DNA of 64,000 nucleotides from Lentzea cavernae (GCF_014653695.1 NZ_BNAR01000022.1:1-64000), one strand, 5' to 3'. Counted from the first letter of the stretch, positions 1 through 8,700 are shown. The notes: generated from the letters alone by a model not told the origin. Program-made: numbers and translations.

Positions 1-64
1 CGTTCGCCCCGTCCGGCGACACGGCTGGCCGCCGGCACGTTCGCCCCGTCCGGCGACACGGCTG
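1..64. repeat. tandem direct repeat of 26 bp, 38-bp period
   Basis: Bases 1-26 recur exactly at 39-64, so the window opens inside a 38-bp-period tandem repeat that may continue to the left. No gene is supported here; xthA ends at 111. It may be the end of a repeat-containing gene or an intergenic repeat. Confidence 0.7.
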
Positions 65-110
65 CCGCGTGCCACACCTCTTGCACGGCAACGAAGAGCT
101 CGTCGATCGG

Positions 111-989
111 TCACTTCGACTGGGGCAGCTTGACCTTCTTGTTCCCGCCCGACGCCGAAGGCGGCGGCACCACGGGCCCGATGTCCCCGTCCGGCGCCTC
201 GTCCAGGTCCACGATCACCGGCGCGTGATCACTGGGCCCGGTCCCCTTGCGCGCGTGCCGGTCGATCCACGCGGCTTCAGCCCGCGGCGCGACGGAACTG
301 GACGCCAGGATCAAATCGATCCGCATCCCAAGATCGCGGTGGAACATGCCGGCCCGGTAGTCCCAGTAGCTGAAGATCCGCTTGTCAGGCCACCGTTCGC
401 GCACGACGTCGTGGAACCCCAACGCTTCGATGGCCTGCAAGGCGGCACGTTCGGGTTCGGTGACGTGGGTGTGGCCGATGTAGGCGGCGGGGTCGAACAG
501 GTCGGCGTCGGCCGGTGCGATGTTGATGTCGCCGCACACCAGCGCGTCGGCGGGGCCTGCCTCCAGGACGTCGCGCAGTGCCGCCAGCCACTCGAGCTTG
601 TACTTGTAGTGGTCGGAGTCGGGTTCGCGGCCGTTCGGCACGTACAGCGAGTGGACGCGCACGCCGCCGCACGTGGCCGCTACGGCGCGTGCCTCCACGT
701 GGGGGAAGCCCGGTGCGCCTGCGATGCCCACGGCGACGTCCTCCAGGCCGACGCGGGAGAGCAGTGCCACGCCGTTCCACTGGGTTTCGCCGAACAGCGC
801 GAACTCGTAGCCGCGTTCCTTCAGCGGGGCTTCGAGCAGCGCGGTGAAGGCGTCGTCGGCCAGCTTGGTCTCCTGCAGGCACACGACGTCCGGCTGCCGC
901 TGGTCCAGCCACGGCAGGAGCCTCGGCACGCGTTGCTTGACGGAGTTCACGTTCCAGGTCGCCACTCGCACGGGTTCAACCGTAGTCAC
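111..989 (-). CDS. xthA: exodeoxyribonuclease III family AP endonuclease
   Basis: Cytoplasmic Mg-dependent endonuclease/exonuclease/phosphatase-fold enzyme that cuts at abasic sites and removes damaged 3' ends in base-excision repair. The N-terminus has the family motif VATWNVNSVK, followed by VCLQETK (metal-binding Glu), VHSLYVPNG, VCGDINIAP and the C-terminal SDHAPV with the catalytic Asp-His. About 292 residues, slightly longer than usual because of a Pro/Gly/Lys-rich tail. I chose the GTG at 989 because it overlaps the stop of the upstream MFS gene (GTGA), which implies translational coupling; the upstream ATG would extend into that gene. Confidence 0.92.
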   Translation of the reverse strand: MTTVEPVRVATWNVNSVKQRVPRLLPWLDQRQPDVVCLQETKLADDAFTALLEAPLKERGYEFALFGETQWNGVALLSRVGLEDVAVGIAGAPGFPHVEARAVAATCGGVRVHSLYVPNGREPDSDHYKYKLEWLAALRDVLEAGPADALVCGDINIAPADADLFDPAAYIGHTHVTEPERAALQAIEALGFHDVVRERWPDKRIFSYWDYRAGMFHRDLGMRIDLILASSSVAPRAEAAWIDRHARKGTGPSDHAPVIVDLDEAPDGDIGPVVPPPSASGGNKKVKLPQSK

Positions 990-2131
990 CGGGGCTCGAG
1001 CTCGCATCGAGGCGAGCACAGGCCGCGTGCCGCCACCCACGCGACCACGGGCATCAGCACGAGGGACAGCAGGCCCCACTGGAGTGTCGTGGCGCCCGCG
1101 ACCGCGCCGACCACCGGTGAGCCCAGGCCTCCGACGCTGACCGCGAGGCCCAGCGTGACGCCGCTGGCGGTGCCGAGGCGGTTGGGCAGGTAGTCCTGGC
1201 CGAGGGTGACGTGCAGTGAGAACGGCACGTACAGCGACACGGCCGTGAGCGCCACCATCACGTACACGGCAGGGCCGGGCACCAATGCGACGCCTGCGAC
1301 GGCGGGGATCGAGATCGCGTAGGACACCTGCAGCACGCGGACGCGTCCGAACCGTCCGGCCAGCACGCCGCCGAGCAACGTGCTCGCGGCGCCGGCCCCG
1401 AACAGCACCACCAGCGCCGCCGCCCCGGCTGCCGGACCACCGCCGACGCGCGAGGTCACCCAGATCGCGAGGAACGTGCCGAGCCCGAACGTCACCACCG
1501 AACGCGCGATGATCACCACGGTCAGCCTGCTGAACTGGCCCCAGTCATCGGCACCGGCGCGCGCCGCGACGGCGGCTTCGGAGCCCTGCACCCCGCGCAG
1601 CGCGACCATCGTGAACGCGCCTCCCACCAGCGCGGGAACGGCCAGCAACGGGCTCCACGCGAGTCCGCCGAACGCCAGGACCGGCGTGACGAGCACCGGC
1701 CCCAGCGCGAACCCGACGTTGCCGCCGACCGCGAACCAGCTCATGCCGACGTGGCTGTCCTGGGCGACACGACGCGCGAGACGAGCCGCCTCGGGGTGGT
1801 ACGCGGCGACGCCGAGGCCGGACAAGGCGATCGCGAGCCACGTCACCACGTACGAGTCGCTCACCCCGGAAAGTCCGATGCCGACACCCGCGAACGTCAT
1901 GCCGAGAGGGACCAGCCACGGCATGGGCCGCCGGTCGGTCAGCCACCCGAACAACGGCTGCACCACCGACGACAATAGCGTCGCGGCGACCGTGATTCCG
2001 GCGATCGCGAGGTAGCTGTATCCCCGTTCGAGCACGAGGAACGGCACGACGGCCGGCACCGCGCCCTGGTACAGGTCGTCGACCGCGTGACCGGCGACCA
2101 GGACCGACATCCGCCGGCGAGAGTTGTTCAC
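986..2131 (-). CDS. MFS transporter, fosmidomycin-resistance (Fsr)-like
   Basis: About 381-residue inner-membrane major facilitator with 12 predicted hydrophobic segments. The N-terminal HAVDDLYQGAVPAVVPFL block is typical of the Fsr/fosmidomycin-resistance branch, and GWLTDRR matches the MFS loop 2-3 signature. It probably exports a small drug or metabolite; the substrate cannot be read from the sequence. The start is either the GTG at 2131 (VNNSRRRMSVL) or the ATG at 2110. It overlaps xthA by 4 nt and is divergent from an AraC regulator 55 bp away, the likely controller. Confidence 0.85.
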   Translation of the reverse strand: MNNSRRRMSVLVAGHAVDDLYQGAVPAVVPFLVLERGYSYLAIAGITVAATLLSSVVQPLFGWLTDRRPMPWLVPLGMTFAGVGIGLSGVSDSYVVTWLAIALSGLGVAAYHPEAARLARRVAQDSHVGMSWFAVGGNVGFALGPVLVTPVLAFGGLAWSPLLAVPALVGGAFTMVALRGVQGSEAAVAARAGADDWGQFSRLTVVIIARSVVTFGLGTFLAIWVTSRVGGGPAAGAAALVVLFGAGAASTLLGGVLAGRFGRVRVLQVSYAISIPAVAGVALVPGPAVYVMVALTAVSLYVPFSLHVTLGQDYLPNRLGTASGVTLGLAVSVGGLGSPVVGAVAGATTLQWGLLSLVLMPVVAWVAARGLCSPRCELEPR

Positions 2132-2185
2132 ACACCGATCGTCGCGCCGGCCAGCGCGTTCGCGATTCCGATATTCTGCCGATGT
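2132..2185. promoter_or_regulatory. divergent promoter region, MFS exporter / AraC regulator
   Basis: A 54-bp gap separates the two divergent starts. TATTCT near 2171 is a plausible -10 element for the AraC gene. Both promoters must lie within or next to this short gap, so binding by the AraC protein could control both directions. Confidence 0.45.
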
Positions 2186-2917
2186 ATGTCGAATTCTCGC
2201 CATCTGCCGGCGGCGCCGACCACGAGCCGCGACCTGGCGGCCACCAGTGGCGTCACCGCGCACTGGCACGACGAGCACCAGATCGTCTACGCCAGCCGCG
2301 GCGTCGTGGCCGTGCACACGGAGACGTCGCGCTGGATCGCGCCCGCGCACCGTGCGTTGTGGATTCCGTCCGGCGCCGTGCACTCACATCGCGCGTACGG
2401 CGTCACACGGCTGCACTTCCTCGGACTCACGCAGAACCCGTTGAAACTCCACGAACCGACGGCGCTCGCCGTCTCTCCATTGCTGCGTGAGCTGCTGATC
2501 ACCTACACGGAGCTGGACGACCGAGAAACCCCTGCAGGCAAACGAATGCGCTCGGTCCTGCTCGACCAGCTCGCCACCGCGTCCGAACGACTGGTGCGCG
2601 TCCCCGCCGCCCACGACCCCCGTCTCGCGGCGGTCTGCGCGTCGCTCGAGACCGACCCCTCGGACTCACGCGGTCTCGAAGCGCTCGGCCGTGCCGCCGG
2701 CGCGAGCGGGAGGACGCTGACCAGGCTGTTCCGCGACGAGATGGGCATGACGTTCCCCCAGTGGCGCACGCAGCTACGGCTCTACCACGCCCTGCGCCTG
2801 CTCGCCGAGGGTCAGCCCGTCACCACCGTGGCCCTGCGATGCGGCTTCGCCACCGCGAGCGCGTTCATCGACGTGTTCCGCCGCTCGCTCGGCCACACCC
2901 CCGGTTCGTACCTCTAG
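2186..2917 (+). CDS. AraC family transcriptional regulator
   Basis: 243-residue DNA-binding regulator. The N-terminal cupin-like sensor region has HWHDEHQIVYASRG and WIPSGAVHSH, the usual small-molecule-binding pattern. The C-terminal AraC HTH spans roughly residues 150-243, with LGRAAGASGRTLTRLFRDE (first HTH) and VALRCGFATASAFIDVFRRS (second HTH) ending in GHTPGSYL. ATG 2186 gives the canonical length. It faces away from the MFS gene and probably regulates it. Its stop overlaps the stop of the convergent SDR gene. Confidence 0.9.
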   Translation: MSNSRHLPAAPTTSRDLAATSGVTAHWHDEHQIVYASRGVVAVHTETSRWIAPAHRALWIPSGAVHSHRAYGVTRLHFLGLTQNPLKLHEPTALAVSPLLRELLITYTELDDRETPAGKRMRSVLLDQLATASERLVRVPAAHDPRLAAVCASLETDPSDSRGLEALGRAAGASGRTLTRLFRDEMGMTFPQWRTQLRLYHALRLLAEGQPVTTVALRCGFATASAFIDVFRRSLGHTPGSYL

Positions 2918-3615
2918 AGCACGGAGAACACCTCCTCCGCGCGGTCCCGCTTCACGAACATCTGCCACGCCGTCTCCGCGACCTCGTCCGGATTCAGCGT
3001 GTGCCCGGCGAGATTTCCGAACTGTTCGGGCTTCGACTTCACCAACTCGTGGATGTCGCCCCGCTCGACGACGCCACCGATGGTGAGCGTGCCCGCGTAC
3101 ACACCCTTGTCCGCCAACGCCGCGTTGAGCGTCACCGCGTAGTTGCGCAGCGCCGCGGACGACAACGCGAGCGCGCCCAGCACCGGCATCGGCAGCACCG
3201 CGCTCAGCCCGCCCGCGAACAACAACCCACCCCCGCGCTCGACCACGCCCGGCAGCACGTGCTGGACCACGTCGACCGCCGGGTAGAGCCAGTCCATGGC
3301 CGCGCGGACCTCGCCGGACGTCGTCGACGTGATCTCGGGCGGCAAGGCGTCCAGGTAGGTGGCGCCAGGCCCGTAGTACACGAAGTCCACCGGCCCGACT
3401 TCGTCCAAAGTGGACAGCAACTGCTCGCCGTCGCGCACGTCGAGGGCGAACGCCCGCGCTCGCACCCCCGCCTCGGCGAGCGAGGCGAGGTACCGGGCGT
3501 GCCGGGCGCCACTCCGCGACACCAGCACCACGTCGTAGCCCTCACGCCCGAACCGGTGCGCGACGGACATGCCTAGCCCGGGACCGACCCCGAGCACAAT
3601 CGCCTTGCGAGACAT
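2914..3615 (-). CDS. short-chain dehydrogenase/reductase family protein
   Basis: 233-residue Rossmann-fold protein. The glycine-rich cofactor motif is GVGPGLGMSVAHRFG, followed by the typical LDVRD and a mid-protein block around YYGPGA. The classical YxxxK catalytic pair is not obvious: the expected position reads SSAALRNYAVTLNAAL. It may therefore be an atypical SDR that binds NAD(P) without classic dehydrogenase chemistry. The SD GGAAGG precedes ATG 3615. It is divergent from the TetR regulator, and the two palindromes in the shared gap suggest TetR repression. Confidence 0.8.
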   Translation of the reverse strand: MSRKAIVLGVGPGLGMSVAHRFGREGYDVVLVSRSGARHARYLASLAEAGVRARAFALDVRDGEQLLSTLDEVGPVDFVYYGPGATYLDALPPEITSTTSGEVRAAMDWLYPAVDVVQHVLPGVVERGGGLLFAGGLSAVLPMPVLGALALSSAALRNYAVTLNAALADKGVYAGTLTIGGVVERGDIHELVKSKPEQFGNLAGHTLNPDEVAETAWQMFVKRDRAEEVFSVL

Positions 3616-3640
3616 GGGTTTCGTCCTTCCGAACGCTAAT

Positions 3641-3704
3641 TCGAGGCAACCCTCGACTTACGCCGGCCGACGCTACCACAAAACTTGAGGGCACCCTCGA
3701 CTTA
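3641..3704. promoter_or_regulatory. two TetR-type palindromic operators
   Basis: Site 1 (3641-3660) and site 2 (3685-3704) are near-identical 20-mers, each a TCGAGG/CCTCGA-type inverted repeat followed by CTTA. Their centres are 44 bp apart, about four helical turns. They fill the gap between the SDR and TetR starts, so TetR autoregulation plus SDR repression is the simple reading. Confidence 0.75.
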
Positions 3705-3726
3705 ACGCCCGAGTAGGATCCCGCGC

Positions 3727-4281
3727 ATGGTCACCGCGTCGAGGCCTCTGCGTGCGGACGCGGCACGCAACAGGGAGAAGCTGCTGACAGCGGCCACGGA
3801 ACTGTTCGCGGAACGCGGCCTCGACGTGCCCATGGAACACATCGCCCGCAGGGCCGAGGTCAGCATCGGCACGCTGTACAAGCACTTCCCGACCCGCGAC
3901 GACTTCGTGGCGTCGATCTTCCCCCAGCGCCTGGCCGCCCTCGAGGTCATCGGCGAGAAGGCCCTGGCGGAACCGGACCCGTGGCAGGCCCTCGCCGGCT
4001 ACCTCGAAGACCTCTACGCGATGCAGTCGGAGGACCGCGGCCTCAACGACGTGCTGACCCGCGAACTGCCCAACGCCCCGCAGGTGGTCGCGGCCTGCCA
4101 CCGAGGCGCCGGCCACGCCGGAATCCTGATCGACCGCGCCCTCGAAGCGGGCGTGCTCCGCGCCGACTACTCGATCGCCGACCTGGCAACGCTGACCAGG
4201 GCGATGGCCCAGGTCATCCGCGACTCCCCCGGCGAGTGGCGGCGCTTCCTGTCGATCTACGTCGAAGGACTCCGCGCATGA
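3727..4281 (+). CDS. TetR/AcrR family transcriptional regulator
   Basis: 184-residue regulator with an N-terminal TetR HTH at about residues 10-60: NREKLLTAATELFAERG then IARRAEVSIGTLYKHFPTRDDF. The C-terminal ligand-binding half is the SbtR-like type common in actinobacteria (ATEFG not visible). There is little leader before ATG 3727, so translation may be nearly leaderless. Divergent from the SDR and probably its repressor through the two palindromes upstream. Confidence 0.9.
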   Translation: MVTASRPLRADAARNREKLLTAATELFAERGLDVPMEHIARRAEVSIGTLYKHFPTRDDFVASIFPQRLAALEVIGEKALAEPDPWQALAGYLEDLYAMQSEDRGLNDVLTRELPNAPQVVAACHRGAGHAGILIDRALEAGVLRADYSIADLATLTRAMAQVIRDSPGEWRRFLSIYVEGLRA

Positions 4282-4285
4282 AGGT

Positions 4286-4319
4286 GGGGCCCCGGACATG
4301 TCCAGTCCAGGGCCCCGTT
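4286..4319. terminator. bidirectional terminator between tetR and the RNA pair
   Basis: A GGGGCCC/GGGCCCC stem encloses an inner palindrome GGACATGTCC and is followed on the plus strand by GTTTG. It ends the TetR gene on the plus strand and the tRNA-like RNA transcript on the minus strand. Confidence 0.75.
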
Positions 4320-4358
4320 TGTCCGCCCAATTGCGCACACCAGCGACGTTTAAGAGTC

Positions 4359-4470
4359 GGATCAATCCTTAGGTCGCCGCGCTCTTCCGTTGAGCTACGG
4401 CCGCACGAGCAGAGCGGCCAGCAGGATTCGAACCTGCACCTCGGCGAGTCTTGTCCGGTCTCGGGTGATC
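4359..4470 (-). ncRNA. tRNA-like RNA with swapped halves, copy 2 (Y-RNA-like candidate)
   Basis: Read on the minus strand, the order is: anticodon-stem 3' strand CGCCG (4446-4442), 4-nt variable loop, T-arm GCAGG-TTCGAAT-CCTGC (4437-4421), acceptor 3' strand TGGCCGC (4420-4414), a 9-nt linker, acceptor 5' strand GCGGCCG (4404-4398), TA, D-arm GCTC-AACGGAA-GAGC (4395-4381), G, then CGGCG (4379-4375). The acceptor pairs over 7 positions (one G-T) and the anticodon-type stem over 5 of 5, so a tRNA body forms only in this permuted order. No 7-nt anticodon loop can close; instead the flanks extend outward, with GATCA (4470-4466) facing TGATC (4364-4360). This is the topology of a tRNA-mimicking Y RNA, where the open stem would be the Ro60-binding helix. 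The outer helix is weaker than in copy 1. No encoded CCA. Confidence 0.7.
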
Positions 4471-4495
4471 TGGCGTTCGGCGGTAATGCTGATCC

Positions 4496-4635
4496 TGGAG
4501 CGAGAGTCTGAGCTTGATCCCGGCTGCCTCTGCCAGCTTGGGCCATCCCGGCGCGTGGTGCCGGGAGAGGGATTCGAACCCCCACTTGTGACCGGGTTGT
4601 TCAGGCTGACGTTCAGTTTCAGCTTTCGCGCTCCC
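4496..4635 (-). ncRNA. tRNA-like RNA with swapped halves, copy 1 (Y-RNA-like candidate)
   Basis: On the minus strand: anticodon-stem 3' strand CCGGT (4595-4591), 7-nt variable loop, T-arm GGGGG-TTCGAAT-CCCTC (4583-4567), acceptor 3' strand TCCCGGC (4566-4560) then ACCA and CGC, acceptor 5' strand GCCGGGA (4552-4546), TG, D-arm GCC-12 nt-GGC (4543-4526, with the conserved GG), A, GCCGG (4524-4520). Acceptor pairing is 7 of 7; the anticodon-type stem is 5 of 5 with one G-T. The stem continues outward: AGCCTGA (4607-4601) against TCAAGCT (4517-4511) with one mismatch, and GGAGCG (4634-4629) against CGCTCC (4502-4497), with an asymmetric internal loop between. That gives one RNA of about 140 nt whose ends pair, as in bacterial Y RNAs. 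The alternative is a circularly permuted pre-tRNA, but no anticodon loop is evident. Confidence 0.75.
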
Positions 4636-4649
4636 TTCACGGGAACGCA

Positions 4650-4669
4650 CCCCCGCGCTCCAGCGGGGG
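4650..4669 (-). terminator. GC hairpin after the 243-residue gene
   Basis: CCCCCGC/GCGGGGG stem (7 bp, 6-nt loop) starting 12 nt after the stop of the upstream gene. There is no U-run after it, so it may be a processing or attenuation hairpin separating the mRNA from the downstream RNAs rather than a full terminator. Confidence 0.5.
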
Positions 4670-4680
4670 AGTCTTGGACG

Positions 4681-5412
4681 CTAGCGGAACAGGAAGTCGA
4701 ACACCACGTCACCGACGTGCTGGTCGGTGATCTCCAGGCTGTTGGCCTCCTCGCGGGCGAACTTCACCGCCTGCTGCAGCTTCTCCACCCGGTCCACGAG
4801 CTCGTTCACCCGCCGCGCGGGCAGCGCACCGGAGAACTTCACGGTGTTCCAGTACCCCACCGGGATGTCCTCGTAGTACACCTCGACCTGCGCCGGGTGC
4901 TTCTCCGTGGCCTCGGCCTTGACGTGGTTGCGCGGCACCTTCTTGGTGCGGATCGTCCGGACCTGCTCGGTGCGCCAGTAGTCGGCGGACTCGTCGAAGC
5001 TCCAGTCCTCAGCCGCGTCCAGCAGGGGCAGCTTCTTCACGAACGTGTGCAGGTCGGTCAGCTGCTTCTCGAGGAAGAGCAGGTACGACACGGGCACGTC
5101 ACGCAGCAACGTCTGCCCGCCGACCACCACGTCCGCCTTCGCGACGCAGTTCGCCCAGTCCTTGGTCGCCGTGACGTCGAAGAGCCGGGTCATCACGGCC
5201 GCGGTCCTGCGCAGCACGTCCTCGGCCTTGACCTGAACACGGGTCGACTCCGGCGGCAGCACCTCGCCGTCCTCGTCCTTCGGCTGGTACGTCCGGGAGA
5301 TGCCAGCCAGCAGCGCGGGCTTCTGCAGCCCGTGGTGCGCGTCGGTCAGGTCTCGAAGAGTGCCGCCCTTGACACCCTTCTCCACCGCGATGATCTGGTT
5401 CAGCTTCGTCAT
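4681..5412 (-). CDS. conserved protein of unknown function upstream of the tRNA-like RNAs
   Basis: 243 residues, starting MTKLNQIIAVEKGVKGGTLR at ATG 5412, which has SD AAGGGG 8 nt upstream. It looks like a DUF7873-type family as far as I can recognise; I know no assigned function. It is mostly alpha-helical and charged, with no membrane segment or signal peptide. Recognisable blocks are the N-terminal EKGVKGGTL, a central VPVSYLLFLEKQLTDLHTFV helix and a C-terminal coiled-coil-prone stretch (NELVDRVEKLQQAVKFAREEA) ending DHVGDVVFDFLFR. The same-strand RNAs begin about 45 nt after the stop, so protein and RNAs may form a functional pair; that is inference from position. No TROVE/Ro domain is visible in it. 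Confidence 0.75.
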   Translation of the reverse strand: MTKLNQIIAVEKGVKGGTLRDLTDAHHGLQKPALLAGISRTYQPKDEDGEVLPPESTRVQVKAEDVLRRTAAVMTRLFDVTATKDWANCVAKADVVVGGQTLLRDVPVSYLLFLEKQLTDLHTFVKKLPLLDAAEDWSFDESADYWRTEQVRTIRTKKVPRNHVKAEATEKHPAQVEVYYEDIPVGYWNTVKFSGALPARRVNELVDRVEKLQQAVKFAREEANSLEITDQHVGDVVFDFLFR

Positions 5413-5708
5413 GCCGGCCCCTTTTTCGGTCTCGCGCACAGTACTCATCGACAAGCTGTGCCCGCACGCGATTTCCTCAGTTCGCCCGGACGTCCTTGAA
5501 AAAGCGTGCGATCTCCGCCGTCACCCAATACCTGACGTTCTCGCCTTTGGCGTGGCCGCCCGTCCGCGTTGCCCAACGGCTCCGGACAGAGTGATTCGCA
5601 CACCGATTGGAAGTGGCGGACGATAGTGATTGAACCAGTGACCCCTTCGGTGTCGTGGTTGCTCGACATGTGCTCAGAATTGCGAGACTGCCCCTCCCTC
5701 CGACCTGT
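5413..5708 (-). promoter_or_regulatory. 296-bp intergenic region upstream of the 243-residue gene
   Basis: No convincing gene. Minus-strand ORFs here (for example 5477-5716) show no family resemblance and poor codon periodicity. The region probably holds the promoter for the 243-residue gene and the RNA pair; TTCAAT with CACTATCGT around 5625-5635 on the minus strand is a weak candidate. Confidence 0.35.
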
Positions 5709-8700
5709 TCACGCATTCGCCGCTTCGTAGGCCCTGATCACGTCGTGGGGCACGCGGCCCCGTTCCTTGACCTGGAACCCGTTCTGCCGTGCCCACACCC
5801 GCACAGCCGTCAGATCCTGGGCCGGGCCGGGGCGGGCGTTATGAACCGGCGCGACCGCTTCCAGGACCGTCCCCTCGCGAATCGCGGCACGCACTTCCTC
5901 CGCGGCGCGCGTCGGCTCCAGCGTGGCCGGCGCCACCAGTTCCGACACGGTCATGCCGGCCACACCCAAGCCTTCCGCCACCTGGCGGATGTGCGTGTGG
6001 TGGCTGAGCACGATGATCTGCCACCGCTCCGCCAACTCGGCCATCACCTGGATGGCCGCCGCTGCGCGCGCGTCGTCGAACGTCATCAGCACGTCGTCGA
6101 GGACGACCGGCAGGGTGGGCAGGCCGCGAGCCACACGACTTTCCTGCAACGACGCGATGCCCGCGAGCCGCAGCGCGAGGAATGCCTGGTCCGCGGTTCC
6201 CTCGGACAGTTCGTCGGGTGCGTGCGCTTGTTCGTCCGCTCCCACGATCCGGAGCGACCGCCCGTCCTTGCCGTGGACGGGGCGCAGTCCGACGTACCGG
6301 CCCTCTGTCAGCTGTTCGAGGATGCGGCCCGCCGCGTCGAGCAGTGGGGAGGCGTGCTTGCGCTCATACGCGTCCAGTTCGTCCCGCAGGACGGTCCGCT
6401 GGATCTCGACGACCAGGTACTCCTCGACGTGCTCGGCGAGCGCGGCCAACTTCTCCTCGGCCTTGGCGTGCAGTTCCGCCGCTCCGGGACGCGTGGTCAG
6501 CTCGCGGTACTGCTGCTTCAACCGGACATGATCCGCGAATGCCTGCTCGTGAGCTTGGTCGGCGATCTGGGCGCGTTCTCCGGCGGACTCCGCGGCGAAG
6601 CGCACGGAATCAGCGTCGGCATCCGCCAGTTCAGACACCAACTGCTCGGTGTCGAGGTCCGGCAGTGCCGCCCTGACCACTTCGGTGTGCTTCGCGATCC
6701 GCCCTTCGAGGTCGGCGAGGAGCCGTCCGCGCCCCGCCGCCTGCTCCAGGTCTCCGGTTCCCACACGGCGTTCGAGGTCTGCCCACTCGTCGAGAACGGA
6801 TTGCCGCCGTCGTGCAGCGCGCTCGGCGTCCTCGTCCAGGACTGCCAGCCGGGTTTCGAAGTCGTCAGATCTCGTCTTGGCCTGCTGTGCTGCCCGCAGG
6901 CGGTCGGCCAGCAGAGCGGTGGTCTCAGCGGGATCGGCGGCCACGTCGATGCCGAGCCGAGCGGTCACTCGGGAGAGTTCCTTGGCGAAGATGTCGTAGC
7001 GGTCGCGGAGCACACGGGCTTCGGCGCGGCGACCGTTCGCATCTGTGTGGAGGTCACGGGCCTGCGTCACGACATCTCGTCGCCGGTACCACCCCTTCGG
7101 AGTCGACGAGGGCAATCCGACTGCGGTAAGGGCGCTGTTCCACTTCGCGTCGACCGAGTCGTGCGCCGCCGACGCACAGTCACGCCAGGACTGCGCTGCT
7201 TCTCGCAACTTCCGCATCTGCCCGGCCACGGCCCGCGCCTCGCGGGCGTCGGCGTCTTCGGCTAGCACCTCCTCTGCAGCCGCCAACAAGCTGCCGAGAT
7301 CGGCACCGGGACGAGAACGCCCAGCTCGCGCGAGCACCTCGGTCAGGTAGACGCGCTGCTGCTCGGCCTGGGGGTGAAGGTTTTCCACGAGCTCCCGGGC
7401 GGCCACCACCTCACCTTCTGCGGCCAGCACGTCGACCAGGAGCGCACCATGTGCGACCGCCTCGGCGGGTGGGGGCGCGGCCACCCCCGCCAGCTGCCAG
7501 ATGGCAGTCCAGGCTCGGCGCGCCCCGGCTAGTTCGGACTCCGCCGCGTCAACCGCGATCGTCGCGGCGGTGGCCTCGCGCCGTGCCGCCGTGAGCTGCG
7601 TGTCGAGACCAGCTCGTATCGCGGCTGCTTCCCGGTGTTCGGACAGCAGGTCGGCCAGGCGATCGGCCTGCCTTATGGCGCGTTCCGCCGCCACCGGGAG
7701 ACCAGGTGCTTCTGACGTGGGGACCCCCGCCACCCACTTCCGCATGACTTCGTCCACGAGCCTGTCCCGCTCGGCACGCGCGTCCACCACCGCGGTGGGG
7801 CCAAGGACGTCTTGAACATCGGTTGCCCGCAAACGCTCTTCGAGCTCGGCGACCCGCTGTGTTGCGGTCGCCGCTGCTGAACGCGTATCGCGCACTGCCT
7901 CCTCGTCTGCAACGAGCCGGTCACCGCTGATCTTGATGGTGCCCGGTGAAGGGACGACACCCACGGCCGTGTGCGCCGGGAGACCCGCTCGGGTGAGCGA
8001 CACGGTGCGCTTCGAGGCCGCATCGCGCGCTGCGCACAACGCTTGGTCGAGTGCCGCGGATGGTGACCCTGCCGCCTTCAGCGAGTCGACGGCTTCCCGC
8101 AGAGCCGAGACGGTTTCCGGGGGTGCCACAGCCGGGCTACAGCTGTCGACGCCCTCCTGGTCACGGGCATCGGACAGCTTCTTCTCCGCCTCGGCCAGGG
8201 CCTCTTCCGCGTCGTCGAGTTCTGCCGCGGCGGCGTCCAACTCGGCGATCCGGTCCTCGCCGAGCCACAACCGGGACAGCAACTCCGCGACCGGCAGGTC
8301 GCCGGCACCGGTGAGACCGGACATCAGAGCCAGCGCCTCACCATCCAGCCGGTCGGCCTCGGTACAGGCGTTCGCGGCACCGGCCATGCTCTCGATCCGA
8401 GCCGTGCACTCCTTGGTCAGCTGGATGATCGAGGAATGCTCGGTCAGGACCTCGTGCTCGACGGTGACGTCTGCCAACTGCGCGCTCACCTCGGCCCGCA
8501 GCCGTTCTGCGTCTGCCAGGTCGTCGCCGAGTCTCTGGAGTTGCTCGGTCGCCCCGTCCCAGGCCGCCAGGTCCTCAACCGAGAGGTACGGACCAACGGC
8601 GCGCAGTTCGGTTGCGCGGGCATGCAGGTGTGCCAGGTCTCGGACATCTCCTGCGACCCTGAGCTTTGCGCTCCACGTGTCGTGCTCGGCTTTGGCCCGA

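Noticed and set aside
4359..4635. Ordinary tRNA genes with anticodon-loop introns
   Set aside because: In the ordinary order the 5' acceptor of unit 1 (GCCGGGA) would have to pair with the 3' acceptor of unit 2 (TGGCCGC), which fails; pairing works only within each permuted unit. The intervening 85 nt is also too short for a group I intron core.
4359..4635. tRNA fragments left by integration of a mobile element
   Set aside because: An att remnant would be a 3' half identical to a nearby intact tRNA; here each 3' half is complementary to an adjacent 5' half and no matching intact tRNA is in the window.
4390..5499. 369-codon plus-strand ORF over the RNA pair and the 243-residue gene
   Set aside because: Runs antisense through the tRNA-like RNAs and an evident minus-strand gene; no family resemblance.
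5655..7265. 536-codon plus-strand ORF opposite the SMC ATPase
   Set aside because: Antisense shadow; the minus frame carries Walker, signature and Lsr2 motifs.
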